From Zasmidium citrigriseum (taxonomy: Eukaryota; Ascomycota; Dothideomycetes; Mycosphaerellales; Mycosphaerellaceae), in NCBI GenBank assembly GCA_002786025.1, contig NHNW01000006.1, positions 1,107,639 to 1,171,638 on the forward strand: a stretch of DNA of 64,000 bases, in the 5' to 3' direction. The translations under genes and the position numbers were made by a program. Shown here piece by piece: positions 11,013-19,223 of this stretch (the stretch's first letter is position 1; each line of letters begins with the position of its first letter). Below the pieces are notes generated by a model. That model saw only the letters and a list, made by a program, of their open reading frames with translations, was not told where the DNA came from and ran no database searches.

Positions 11013-11447
11013 TTTGGAAAACTTTCGAGAGATGTTGTAAGGGAGAGAAAGCTGTTGAAAGAATGTCTAGATTGATGCTGGGTATATAGGTGAGCTGAAT
11101 AATTGAGTTGTTCGAGAGGTCGAATCCTTCTGGAAGCCAGGTACCACCGCTCGGCGTTGTCACAAGCGATTGCCGACGTCAGAGCGGGCGATTTCCGTCG
11201 CGGCTTCTGGTTCGCGGCGAGGTGCAGGTCGAGAAGGAGAGGTTGGACTGGAGCTTTCACTCACTGACTTCTACTCACACCTCCACGAAAGAACAAGACC
11301 ACGACATCTCGGCAACAACCAGCTCTACCCATTAATCCACCGAGATCATGACCATGCGCTTGCTGGAGTGACGACGCCCTCTTTTTCCCCAGCTTGCACA
11401 CCCTCGACCAGCGCGTCGCAGAGCCACGCACCGACACGCCTGCCACC
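11013..11447. promoter_or_regulatory. Divergent promoter region, NTF2-like gene / ING-family gene
   Basis: 435 bp between two divergent start codons. A TATATAGG run near 11,080-11,090 lies upstream of the minus-strand gene. No exon is supported here. Confidence 0.35.
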
Positions 11448-13931
11448 ATGCCGCCCACCTCCAATATGCGCAAGGCGTCTGCCCAGAATATGACGACCGG
11501 CGATCCGAATGCCCATTCTGCCGGCGCACGAAATGGCGTCCAACCTCGCCGCACCGCCCGAGCCAATACCACCCGACCTGCGAACTACTACGCCCGTCCA
11601 TTCGGCTCCTTCAGCATCGACAACGACAATGACGCTGCAGATGCGACCAACTCACAGCAAGCAGGCTTCTTCCCAGCCTTGCAGTACTTCACCGACGCCA
11701 TCACCGCCCTACCGAAAGAGGTGCAGAAGCAGATCACGCTCGTGAAAGAGGTAGAGGCCAAAGTGCATGGACCGAACGAAAAGATCGGCGAGCTGCTGGA
11801 TACATTATTAGCAGCCCCTGTACCCATGCGCAAGCAGAATGCTGGTGCTGGATCAGGGAACGCGACCACTGCTGGGCTCTTGACGTTGACCGCGAATAAC
11901 AGCACGAATGGTAGTGCCAATGTGAGCATGGTAAATGGCGCGACAGGACGGCATAGTGCGCAGCCATCGCTTCAGGGCTCTGTGAATGGCGACGACTCGA
12001 CCGACGCCGAGTCTGAAAGAGCGAGACGACAGTTATATCATAACCTACGTATGGTCACGGCAAGTCTGTTACCAAATCTCGACGAGAAGAATGTGGTGCT
12101 CACCGAAGCGACCCGAGTTTTGGCCTTGCAACAGACCCGTCTGGACTCTGTTTGGCCACACGTCGAGAATGAGTTGAGTGAAGAAGCCAGGATGGGCAGC
12201 ATGACACACTGGGCATACAGCGATAACCGGCAAAAGACCAAAGCTGCTGCGTCGGGTGCGCAGAATAGGCGAGACGTCGCCGCGACTAACAGCCTGGCGG
12301 CCGCAGCTAACATGCTGCATGAGACGGAGATTGCTCAGGCGAGAAGAGAAGCAGGAAGGGAAGCGACTCGCGAAAAGACGAAGGGCAAGCGGGCAGAACA
12401 ACCTGGAGATTCCGACTTTGACGACAAGCCTAGGAAAGCTCCAAAAGTCAGCAAAAAGGCGGCTGCTGCGGCGGCGGCGAATGCTGCGGCGGCCGGGTTG
12501 GGTATTTCGACGAATGGAGAGCCCGTGACGAAGAGGAAGAAGGTCGCGGACAAGGGCCTCGGTGGAGCTGGTATGGAGAGGACCGTGTCAGCCACTGGTA
12601 AAGCTGCCAAAGCCAGCAAAGAGACGCCCAGGAGTACACCCAATGCAGAGCCGACGGTTAAGAAGACGAAAGGCAAGCCTGGACCTCCTCCCAAGAAGAA
12701 GGTGCCGAACTCTGCGCAGAACAGCCCAATGCTCGCGAGCAGTCCGCTGGTTGCGTCTGTAAACCCAATCTTGGAACCGCCTAATGGACGACCGCAAAGC
12801 TCTCGAGCGAGACAAAACAGCACAGCAACGAATTTGAGGCACGAGAAGCTGCAAGATGAAGAAGCAGTCACAAGCAGACCGACGTCAGCGTCTGGTAAGA
12901 GCAATGGCAATGCGGAGAGGTCAAATGGAAGGAGAAAGATACAGGAAACGACAGAAGAGCATGATGATAACACTGGAGACGAGCGCGCCCACAAGCAGCT
13001 CCGCGACGCGGCAGAGAAACTTAAGAGGGAAGACACAGAGATGCCGGATGCTGGAGCAGAGGGCGCGGTGATGTCGAGGTCCGGATCGAACAGTCGCAAG
13101 AACAGCGGTCGTAACTCGAAAGTTGGAACCCCCAGAACGGACTCTTTCCCGGATGCCCCAGGAATGTCTAGGACACGAAGCACCAGGAGCAAGCCGAATG
13201 CCAGAGGGGAGGGTGATGATTCTGATTCAGTGGAGCCTCCGCTTGCTGGAAGCGGGACTGGAAAGCATCGGCGCCATCAATCGAATAGTCACCTTGTTAA
13301 ACAATTGGCGCCATTCAATAAAAGTCCCGACTTGGATCGACACAGAAACCGCGATGATATGGACGACGATCTTGATTCCCTGGAGGATAAGAACCTTGGA
13401 GAGGATGAAGGTGAGCATGAAGAGGAGGCGCCAGTTCTGGACATGGAGACTCGTCGCTCGAGTACTAGGAGACCGGTTTCTAGGCGGAACACGGTCAACA
13501 ATCTACGTTCTTCGCCGGCGCCGATGTCGAGGGAGTCCAGCGCACCAGCGTCGCCGCCGCCAACGACCACACGCGGGTCTGGTAGGTCCAGCTCTCGACG
13601 AGAGGCGGAAGCGGAAGCAGCGCGTCTTGAAGCAGAAGCGGTCGAAGCCGAAGAGGCTGCTGAAGCTGAGCCAGAAGATGAGGACGAAGAATCTGAGCAT
13701 GACCCCGACGATCCGAATGAGCCGAAATACTGCTACTGCAATCGTGGCTCATATGGCGAGATGGTGGCTTGTGATAATGAGAATTGTCCTCGCGAGTGGT
13801 TCCATTTGGGATGCACGGAACTGCGGGAGGCGCCTAGCGAGGAGGAGAAGTGGTATTGCAGTGAGTGTCGACCGCTGTTTGGACAGAAAGTCGGGAGGAA
13901 GGGAAAGACTGGGAGAGGGAGGGGAGGCTGA
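11448..13931 (+). CDS. ING-family PHD-finger chromatin protein
   Basis: Intronless 827-aa protein. ATG 11448 has a strong context (CTGCCACCATGCC), and no other ATG lies upstream in frame. An ING N-terminal helical region is split over residues about 74-120 (FFPALQYFTDAITALPKEVQ, VKEVEAKVHGPNEKIGELLD) and about 190-230 (LYHNLRMVTASLLPNLDEKN). A long, low-complexity Lys/Ser/Glu-rich middle follows. The C-terminus is a PHD finger (residues 762-807) with all eight zinc ligands: CYC, C-DNENC, H-LGC and C-SEC. It includes the SYGEMVACDNENCPREWFHL surface that in this family binds histone H3 trimethylated on K4. Fungal ING proteins are subunits of NuA4/NuA3 acetyltransferase or Rpd3 deacetylase complexes; which complex applies here is not decidable. 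Confidence 0.88.
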   Translation: MPPTSNMRKASAQNMTTGDPNAHSAGARNGVQPRRTARANTTRPANYYARPFGSFSIDNDNDAADATNSQQAGFFPALQYFTDAITALPKEVQKQITLVKEVEAKVHGPNEKIGELLDTLLAAPVPMRKQNAGAGSGNATTAGLLTLTANNSTNGSANVSMVNGATGRHSAQPSLQGSVNGDDSTDAESERARRQLYHNLRMVTASLLPNLDEKNVVLTEATRVLALQQTRLDSVWPHVENELSEEARMGSMTHWAYSDNRQKTKAAASGAQNRRDVAATNSLAAAANMLHETEIAQARREAGREATREKTKGKRAEQPGDSDFDDKPRKAPKVSKKAAAAAAANAAAAGLGISTNGEPVTKRKKVADKGLGGAGMERTVSATGKAAKASKETPRSTPNAEPTVKKTKGKPGPPPKKKVPNSAQNSPMLASSPLVASVNPILEPPNGRPQSSRARQNSTATNLRHEKLQDEEAVTSRPTSASGKSNGNAERSNGRRKIQETTEEHDDNTGDERAHKQLRDAAEKLKREDTEMPDAGAEGAVMSRSGSNSRKNSGRNSKVGTPRTDSFPDAPGMSRTRSTRSKPNARGEGDDSDSVEPPLAGSGTGKHRRHQSNSHLVKQLAPFNKSPDLDRHRNRDDMDDDLDSLEDKNLGEDEGEHEEEAPVLDMETRRSSTRRPVSRRNTVNNLRSSPAPMSRESSAPASPPPTTTRGSGRSSSRREAEAEAARLEAEAVEAEEAAEAEPEDEDEESEHDPDDPNEPKYCYCNRGSYGEMVACDNENCPREWFHLGCTELREAPSEEEKWYCSECRPLFGQKVGRKGKTGRGRGG

Positions 13932-14256
13932 TGTCGAGGAGGGAGATAGATATTGTTAGATAGTCGAATGAAGTCAAGTCAAATCACTTGGATGAACAGT
14001 TCACTTTGATGGAGCACATGCTACTGCTGAACTGGTGGGAAAGAGCAGGACGGCTCCTTCCGCGAAATCGTGCCAAGACGCCCGAGCTCCGGGTCAAAGC
14101 TCCCGCGAAAATTACCTCGCGACTTCAACTTCGTCTCTTCCACCACCACGACACCATCAACCTCCACAACATCGCCGCCTCCTCGAGTCCACCGCCGGAC
14201 AGAAGTGCGCTCACGTCGATATGGGCTGAAGCAACACCGGCTGCCCGCCATCCATG
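13932..14256 (+). other. Probable promoter and first exon of the snoRNA host transcript
   Basis: Stretch between the ING gene stop and the first snoRNA-bearing intron, whose GTGAGT donor starts at 14257. It is CT-rich near 14,130-14,180, as fungal leaders often are. No conserved protein is read from it. The transcription start cannot be placed from sequence. Confidence 0.35.
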
Positions 14257-14285
14257 GTGAGTTCCCCCACTCCATTCTCTGCTGC

Positions 14286-14355
14286 CTTCTGTGATGAAAT
14301 GGCAAAAACCGCAAACTAGAGTCTTTGACTTCCCCACAAGGGAGGACTGAAACTT
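14286..14355 (+). ncRNA. snR78: Box C/D snoRNA, snR78 homologue (LSU Um2421 guide)
   Basis: Lies in an intron 14257-14369 (GTGAGT...CAG). Box C is GTGATGA at 14291-14297 and box D is CTGA at 14347-14350. The antisense element CAAACTAGAGTC (14312-14323) is perfectly complementary over 12 nt to yeast 25S positions 2418-2429 and is followed, after one base, by a D'-like TTGA at 14325-14328. The fifth base upstream of D' (A14320) pairs with U2421, exactly the yeast snR78 target. The terminal stem is weak, so the ends are approximate. rRNA numbering is from memory of the yeast sequence. Confidence 0.85.
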
Positions 14356-14552
14356 CATTGCTACGTCAGTCTGATCTTGACTGCTACACCCGTCTTCACT
14401 GTCTTGGATGCGATGGGGATGAGAGCTGACGAGATGATAGGCGCGGCTTTGAACTTCATCCACCAAGCACATACACCGCGTGTCGCTTTACTCGCTGGAG
14501 ACATCTCTCACAAGGTCAGTTTGATATTCTTTTCTGTTTCCTGCTGCTGCTT

Positions 14553-14651
14553 TTCGAAATGATGATCCACACAAAACAAAATGGAATTACCGGCCGAGAC
14601 CTTTACTCGGGTCGCTGGCGAGGAAATTGGCTAATACGCCTGATTTTCGAA
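14553..14651 (+). ncRNA. snR77: Box C/D snoRNA, snR77 homologue (SSU Um578 guide)
   Basis: Lies in an intron 14515-14710 (GTCAGT donor, CTGAC branch). Box C is ATGATGA at 14559-14565 and box D is CTGA at 14640-14643. A terminal stem forms between TTCGAA at 14553-14558 and TTCGAA at 14646-14651. The antisense TGGAATTACCG (14582-14592) is complementary to the universal 530-loop sequence CGGUAAUUCCA of SSU rRNA. With D'-like CCGA at 14594-14597, the fifth upstream base (A14589) pairs with the U after GG, i.e. yeast U578, the snR77 target. Confidence 0.87.
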
Positions 14652-14710
14652 CTTGACTTTTGCATATGCTGCGATGAGGTGTTTGAGAAGCATGTGCTGA
14701 CACGAATCAG

Positions 14711-15363
14711 ATGCAGATGTCTCGGCTCAGTTGAAGGATGAGTCGCTTGAGACGCGACCACTCCACCGACACTACCCGGCGCTGACGAGCACCGCGGCGA
14801 CAAGCTCGAGACATTCCTTTCGAGCTCGCACATACCGCCTTCGCACATCCCTTTGTTATTGGCCTTTCACCACACCCAAGCAATCGGAGCCACTACCGCC
14901 TTCGCGCTCACCGCCGATCCAGATGCAGACCTGGTCAGCATCGAGCCAAGCTGACTGCACTGGCCTCACTCGCTGCGACTCTGCCGTCGGCATCGACTAG
15001 ACTTGCGAGCGAATGAGACCACTCCCGCCAGCATGGCTACCGACGCACTGACAGACGAGTTCCGAGCCTTCCTCGAGGGCTGCACCCAACGAGCCGTGCG
15101 TGGAGAGACACCAAGCGCAGCGCATCCTCCGGCATGACAGGTTCAGCTGCAGCGAAGACCACCAAACATGTCCATTCGAGTCGCACCAAGGAGACGGCCA
15201 GTCAAATCATCAACACGCTGCTGCAAGCAGGAAGAGACACCAAGCCCCTGCGCTGCGGCGAAGACCAGCAACAGACAGCGCGAGAAGCAGAAAGCTGAAG
15301 TCGCCGTGGTCCTCCATGTGCCGGTCGGGCCACTGAGACCGCTCAACTCCTGGTCAAGCTCAG
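14711..15363 (+). other. Long exon of the snoRNA host transcript
   Basis: 653-nt interval between two snoRNA introns, much longer than the neighbouring host exons (145, 66, 53 and 60 nt). Frames are short: one beginning MATDALTDEFRAFLEG near 15,033 stops after about 34 codons. No seventh box C/D pair is evident. An unrecognised intron may be hidden here. Confidence 0.35.
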
Positions 15364-15395
15364 GTAAGCCTCCTTTCCCCTGGACGCTCCTTCTT

Positions 15396-15482
15396 CAAAT
15401 GATGAATCGGCACTGGGCTCCGAATACACATGAGCCGATACGCCATTTTGTGACAGGCCTAGAAAACCTCGTCCCCTGATTG
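15396..15482 (+). ncRNA. snR76: Box C/D snoRNA, snR76 homologue (LSU Cm2197 guide)
   Basis: Lies in an intron 15364-15544 (GTAAGC donor, CTGAT branch, CAG acceptor). Box C is ATGATGA at 15399-15405 and box D is CTGA at 15476-15479; a short CAA/TTG stem closes the ends. The antisense GCACTGGGC (15410-15418) matches LSU GCCCAGUGC, followed by one base and D'-like CCGA at 15420-15423. The fifth upstream base (G15415) pairs with yeast C2197, the snR76 target. Confidence 0.85.
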
Positions 15483-15643
15483 CATTCAACATTCAAAGAT
15501 TTATTATGCGAGATCTTGAAGCAGAATGCTGATTTCTCCAGCAGGAAATGTGCATAGCCGCCGCGGACATTCGAGCAGTCGTCTCAAGTCGGTGCACGTC
15601 CACTATGAAGGTCAGTCCCCACTACTTCCTGTCCGCCTACCCT

Positions 15644-15731
15644 TCTTGTGATGATTCTTGATGACGAGTCTCATTCGGTCTTGCCGATGCAGACAACAAC
15701 ATACCTTACCATTCATGCATTACCTGATCTC
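15644..15731 (+). ncRNA. snR75: Box C/D snoRNA, snR75 homologue (LSU Gm2288 guide)
   Basis: Lies in an intron 15611-15796 (GTCAGT donor, CTGAC branch). Box C is GTGATGA at 15648-15654 and box D is CTGA at 15724-15727. The antisense GATGACGAG (15660-15668) is complementary to LSU CUCGUCAUC, with D'-like CTCA at 15670-15673. The fifth upstream base (C15665) pairs with yeast G2288, the snR75 target. A second 10-nt stretch, CCATTCATGC just before box D, is complementary to LSU GCAUGAAUGG about 20 nt further on. Confidence 0.83.
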
Positions 15732-15879
15732 AAGCCCTTGGCTATTCTCACGTTGCTCAGTCGCAGCATTTGTTCCGAGACTGACATTGTGTACAGACAC
15801 TGGCACTCCACCATCACGACGAACTTCCACCTGATGTGGACTAGTCGAGGTAGGCTTTCCCCAATACCAGCACACTCAG

Positions 15880-15969
15880 TCATCTGATGATCCAAACAAC
15901 AAATGACAAGCATATGTCCAAGCCGCTGTGACAGGCGGCGCAGACGAGAAAGTTGCAAGCCTGATTGCA
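15880..15969 (+). ncRNA. snR74: Box C/D snoRNA, snR74 homologue (SSU Am28 guide)
   Basis: Lies in an intron starting at 15850 (GTAGGC) and ending at CAG 16037, or at CAG 16026. Box C reads CTGATGA (15884-15890), with a C where R is usual; box D is CTGA at 15961-15964. The antisense GACAAGCATATG (15905-15916) is perfectly complementary over 12 nt to the 5' end of SSU rRNA (CAUAUGCUUGUC). Counting from a degenerate D' (CCAA, 15918-15921), the fifth base (T15913) pairs with yeast A28, the snR74 target. Confidence 0.83.
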
Positions 15970-16131
15970 TGCCCGCGGCTTTGCCTGAAACTCGATCGAC
16001 ATCGTTTTGAGAGCTGCCGCTGACAGATTTCGGACAGACCGCGTCACAAAGACGACTCATTCGCCATCACCATGGAAGCAATCCATGCCAACCAAAGGTA
16101 TGCAATTTTCTCATCATCTCGTCTTCACTCT

Positions 16132-16226
16132 CTTCAATGATGATTCAATTCATATCTCACGACGGTCGACATAGCAGTCAAAGACTGCATTGCTGAGATG
16201 GCCTCTGACCAGGCCTTTGAAACTGA
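16132..16226 (+). ncRNA. snR73: Box C/D snoRNA, snR73 homologue (LSU Cm2959 guide)
   Basis: Lies in an intron 16098-16293 (GTATGC donor, CTAAC branch, TACAG acceptor). Box C is ATGATGA at 16137-16143. Two CTGA boxes could be box D (16204-16207 or 16223-16226), so the 3' end is uncertain. The antisense TCACGACGGTC (16157-16167) is complementary to LSU GACCGUCGUGA. The base pairing with yeast C2959 (G16165) stands five bases before a degenerate CATA, consistent with the snR73 target. Confidence 0.83.
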
Positions 16227-16536
16227 TACACCTTCAACCGTTACCTTTCTTCAAGATCCAAAGCTTGATGGAATTGAAGCTAACCGTCTACAGTGTACGC
16301 TCAGATGCCTCCAATCGATGTACAGGAGCCACCACCGCCCGAGAGGCGGTGCGTGATGCTGAGCTCCTCGCTCGTCTAGAGCGTACACGCCGCTTGCGTT
16401 CGGCGAGCTGCTGAACTTGAGCTGGAATGAATTCGTCAACCAGTAGGCCTTCTGGCTGATCGCACTCCCGCCTCGACTCCCACGCCAAAGTCAAGGACAT
16501 GTACCCTGGGATACATAGCAACGACGATGCAGCACT

Positions 16537-16980
16537 GTGCGCGGTGACCGCGAGAAAAGCGACGTTCCGCTTGACGCATTCTTCGCCATCTGCGCACCAC
16601 TCATCGGCGTCATTCCGCCAGAGGAGCATGTTTTGGGGCCGTCTGCCCTCGACTCATCTCCCTCTTCGGCTTCCTGTATCGTTGGTCTTGCCACCGACGA
16701 GCAGACTTCCACGTCAGATGCCTTCGCTGAGCAGCATCGCCAAGATCAGCTTGAAGCACACGGCGCTGATATGTGGCGCGACGCGTCGCCAGAAGAAAAA
16801 GTCAAGTACAAGAAGAAAGCTGAGGAATGCCGCGGTCAGCATGCGATCGACCATCTGGGCTACAAGTACCAGCCACGCAAGCCATCCGAGATGAAGAAGC
16901 GCATGGGAAATGCGAGCTCATCGCCGCAGATCGTGTCAAATATGCTGTCAGCAACAGCATCAAGCAGGGAACTAGTGTAG
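16537..16980 (+). pseudogene. HMG-box protein remnant, mating-type-like
   Basis: One frame contains DMWRDASPEEKVKYKKKAEE followed by YKYQPRKPSEMKKR, which is the third helix and basic tail of an HMG box of the kind seen in MAT1-2-1 and related fungal regulators. The start of the box (compare VPLDAFFAI near 16,552) is separated from this part by more sequence than a normal box allows, and the first helices cannot be read in one frame. No clear ATG or intron restores a full domain. I therefore read it as a decayed HMG gene; a spliced functional gene with unrecognised introns remains possible. Confidence 0.4.
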
Positions 16981-17666
16981 ACAACAACAAATCGACTTTC
17001 CAGAACATCAACTCCCGCAGACCAGCCTCATTCGCACCTTTCGACCAATCGCAGCTACCGACTCTGGAGCGTCCGGCCGAACCGCAAGGTCAAGAGTCCC
17101 GGCCGCATTGAAACTTACGGTCATCACTTTGGCGTTCAGCAATCTCATCGGGGTCGATTGAGTGTAGTATCTGTTCTTTTCAATTTAATCTCTGAAACGT
17201 CATTACGGCCGCTGCGTGTCAAGCCTTCGGACAGGAATCGACATGGCTACCACACGACGAGGAGCGCGACTACACCTGGTGTCCAGAGCGCTTGCTGCCG
17301 CAACGGGTCGCCACGCGGAAGTTGAAAACGGCAATGCAAGAGGAATACCGCCACTTGGAGCAGATCAGGGCGTTCGCAGACATGGATCGGCGAAGATTGC
17401 CAAGAAGGAGACGTGCTCGGAGAGCGTTGACACGCGCACAACGCACCTGGAGCAACAGATCGACAGGGCCTGGTTCATGGAGTCAGATGCGATTTGGAAG
17501 TCTTCGACGTGTATGAGCGCCTGTATGCGGATCTAGGAGCCAGCATCGAGCCAGTCGCGGTCTCTGCAAGCATGCCCAGCACCGAGGACGCTACGGGAAA
17601 GACGACGATGGTTCACTCCTTCATCAGACACTTGACAGCCACCGAAACTTTCACGACCTCTCAAAC
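16981..17666 (+). other. Unassigned region between two decayed genes
   Basis: Protein-like fragments appear in different frames, for example an E/R-rich helix (QEEYRHLEQIRAFADMD, about 17,340) and YERLYADLGASIEPVAVSAS (about 17,515). They do not join into one frame with plausible splice sites. This could be debris of the flanking pseudogenes. Confidence 0.3.
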
Positions 17667-18900
17667 ATGGTCATCGAGATGATACAACTGTGTTTCCGCT
17701 CCTACGGCCGCATCTCCACTCAACCTGGCAATACGACGCGCTTGGTGCTCTCCGCCGCTCGCTTCACTGTCTACTGGCTGCTCGCGCTATTCGTCCTGAC
17801 CGCTCGAAGGACCGCCTCGCCGCGAGAGAAGGCCGCCGAATACGTCCGCAAGAAGGCTCAGGAGGGGAAGCCTGGTCGCCGCCACGCTTTTCGTTCGCAA
17901 CGCCTCATCCAGAGCTTCGGGCTCTTGGTGCTTCAACCCCAAAGTCGCGTACAAGCCGGAATACAGCGCCGTCCCAGTACAGCGTTGTGCGCCTGCGACA
18001 AGCCGAACGATTCATTGCGACACACACGACGACGACGCCCGTTCACGACTAGGACAACACCCCGGGGATTTGCATTGCGAAGTTGCGAGACACGGCGCGA
18101 GCTATCTGAGCGCGACGATGGACTCTCTGTTGGCGGAATTGACGGGAGAAGAAAGAAAGAGATGGCGTCGAGTTGATGGTGATGCTGGCCCATATCAACC
18201 TGACGATCCGCCCAGCCTACCACGAATACACTTATTTACGAGACATGGCTGTGGGACCTCGCGGATGGGGTCTTGCTGTACAATCTCTCCCGCGAAGAAC
18301 TCGAATACGGCCAATTGCTCAAGCACGCAGGTGCAGAGCATTGCGTCGGAGCGAATGTCCTACTACTACGACGACACTGACCCCATGAAAGCCTGCTACG
18401 GTCTGATCGCTCGAGCGCGAGGATTTAGAGCATCGTACCAAAGGTCTCTACGACTACACCTACCTTCTGGAAGCCTGCCACGCCACAGGAACGCCATATA
18501 TCGCCATGGTCACGATCGAGGACGACGTGATTGCCATGGACGGCTGGTATCATCGCATCGTCGAGGGCGTCCTGCAAGCAGAGAGATCTGGGGGCCTGGC
18601 GATTTCCTGTGCCTCCGCATGTTCTACACGGAGGCGTGTCGCCCTCGCCATCTTCACCCAACCGAGCACAAACACGGCACGCCAGACATGCAAGGCGACA
18701 TGCTCGTGCAGAAACGCTGTATCTGCCACCGCTGCCAGCCGTCGCCGCCATGAAGGTCACGATGCAGGGCTACAAGGCCGTCGCCGAGTGGAAGTGGAAC
18801 TTGCCTCCAGGGAGGAGTTGCTCGGCTGGGACAGCGAGTACTGGTACATGTACGCCTTCTGCTCAATCGCGGTCATGGTCTGGTCTGATGCCCGGTCTAT
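17667..18900 (+). pseudogene. Broken membrane glycosyltransferase, PGAP4/GT109-like
   Basis: Pieces of one protein lie in order but in different frames. A hydrophobic N-terminal segment (RFTVYWLLALFVLTA) comes first, then SLLAELTGEERKR (18,121), VELMVMLAHINLTIRPAYHE (about 18,170), WDLADGVLLYNLSREELEYG (18,252), then GLYDYTYLLEACHATGTPYI with IEDDVIAMDGWYHRIVEG (18,437 on), DFLCLRMFYTEA (18,601) and LLGWDSEYWYMYAFCSIAVM (18,818). The EDDV metal-binding motif and the FYTEAF/GWNSEYW-like blocks resemble fungal PGAP4-type GPI-modifying glycosyltransferases. At least four frame changes in 700 bp, next to error-free genes, make this a pseudogene rather than sequencing error. The exact family assignment is moderately sure. 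Confidence 0.6.
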
Positions 18901-19223
18901 TATTTGATTGCGGTCTCCTGCCATTGAAGACGGCTAGAGACTCACCCATTCTATTTGCCTTCAGAGGGAGACCTTGGACGTCTGACTGGGTCGTGTAGGC
19001 AGTCGAGTAATGAAACTTTGAATTCAACTGCTGTCATGACATGTCACATGTAATTCTTTTCAAGCCTTTCTGATACTCATGCCCTTTTGTAACGCCATCG
19101 CTGTCGTGAAGAGGTATCCCTACCGTAATGCATCCGATCCATCCAACACCTTGCTTTGATTCAACACTGCCCTCCGAACAAGACAACTCTACCCATGCAT
19201 CCTCTGCCCAAGAACTCAACGAT
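18901..19223. other. Intergenic, no gene seen
   Basis: About 320 bp between the broken glycosyltransferase and the 3' end of the centrin gene. Nothing recognisable. Confidence 0.45.

Noticed and set aside
11108..11128. GGTCGAATCC resembling a tRNA T-arm
   Set aside because: No cloverleaf partner sequences on either side.
12335..13192. Long minus-strand frame inside the ING-family gene
   Set aside because: Low-complexity complement of the Lys/Ser-rich region, with no motif or splice partners.
15724..15783. Second CTGA (near 15,781) as box D of the snR75 homologue
   Set aside because: It fits better as the intron branch point CTGAC close to the acceptor; the CTGA at 15,724 gives a normal snoRNA length.
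16981..17666. Independent protein gene between the HMG and glycosyltransferase remnants
   Set aside because: Protein-like pieces lie in different frames without splice sites that join them.
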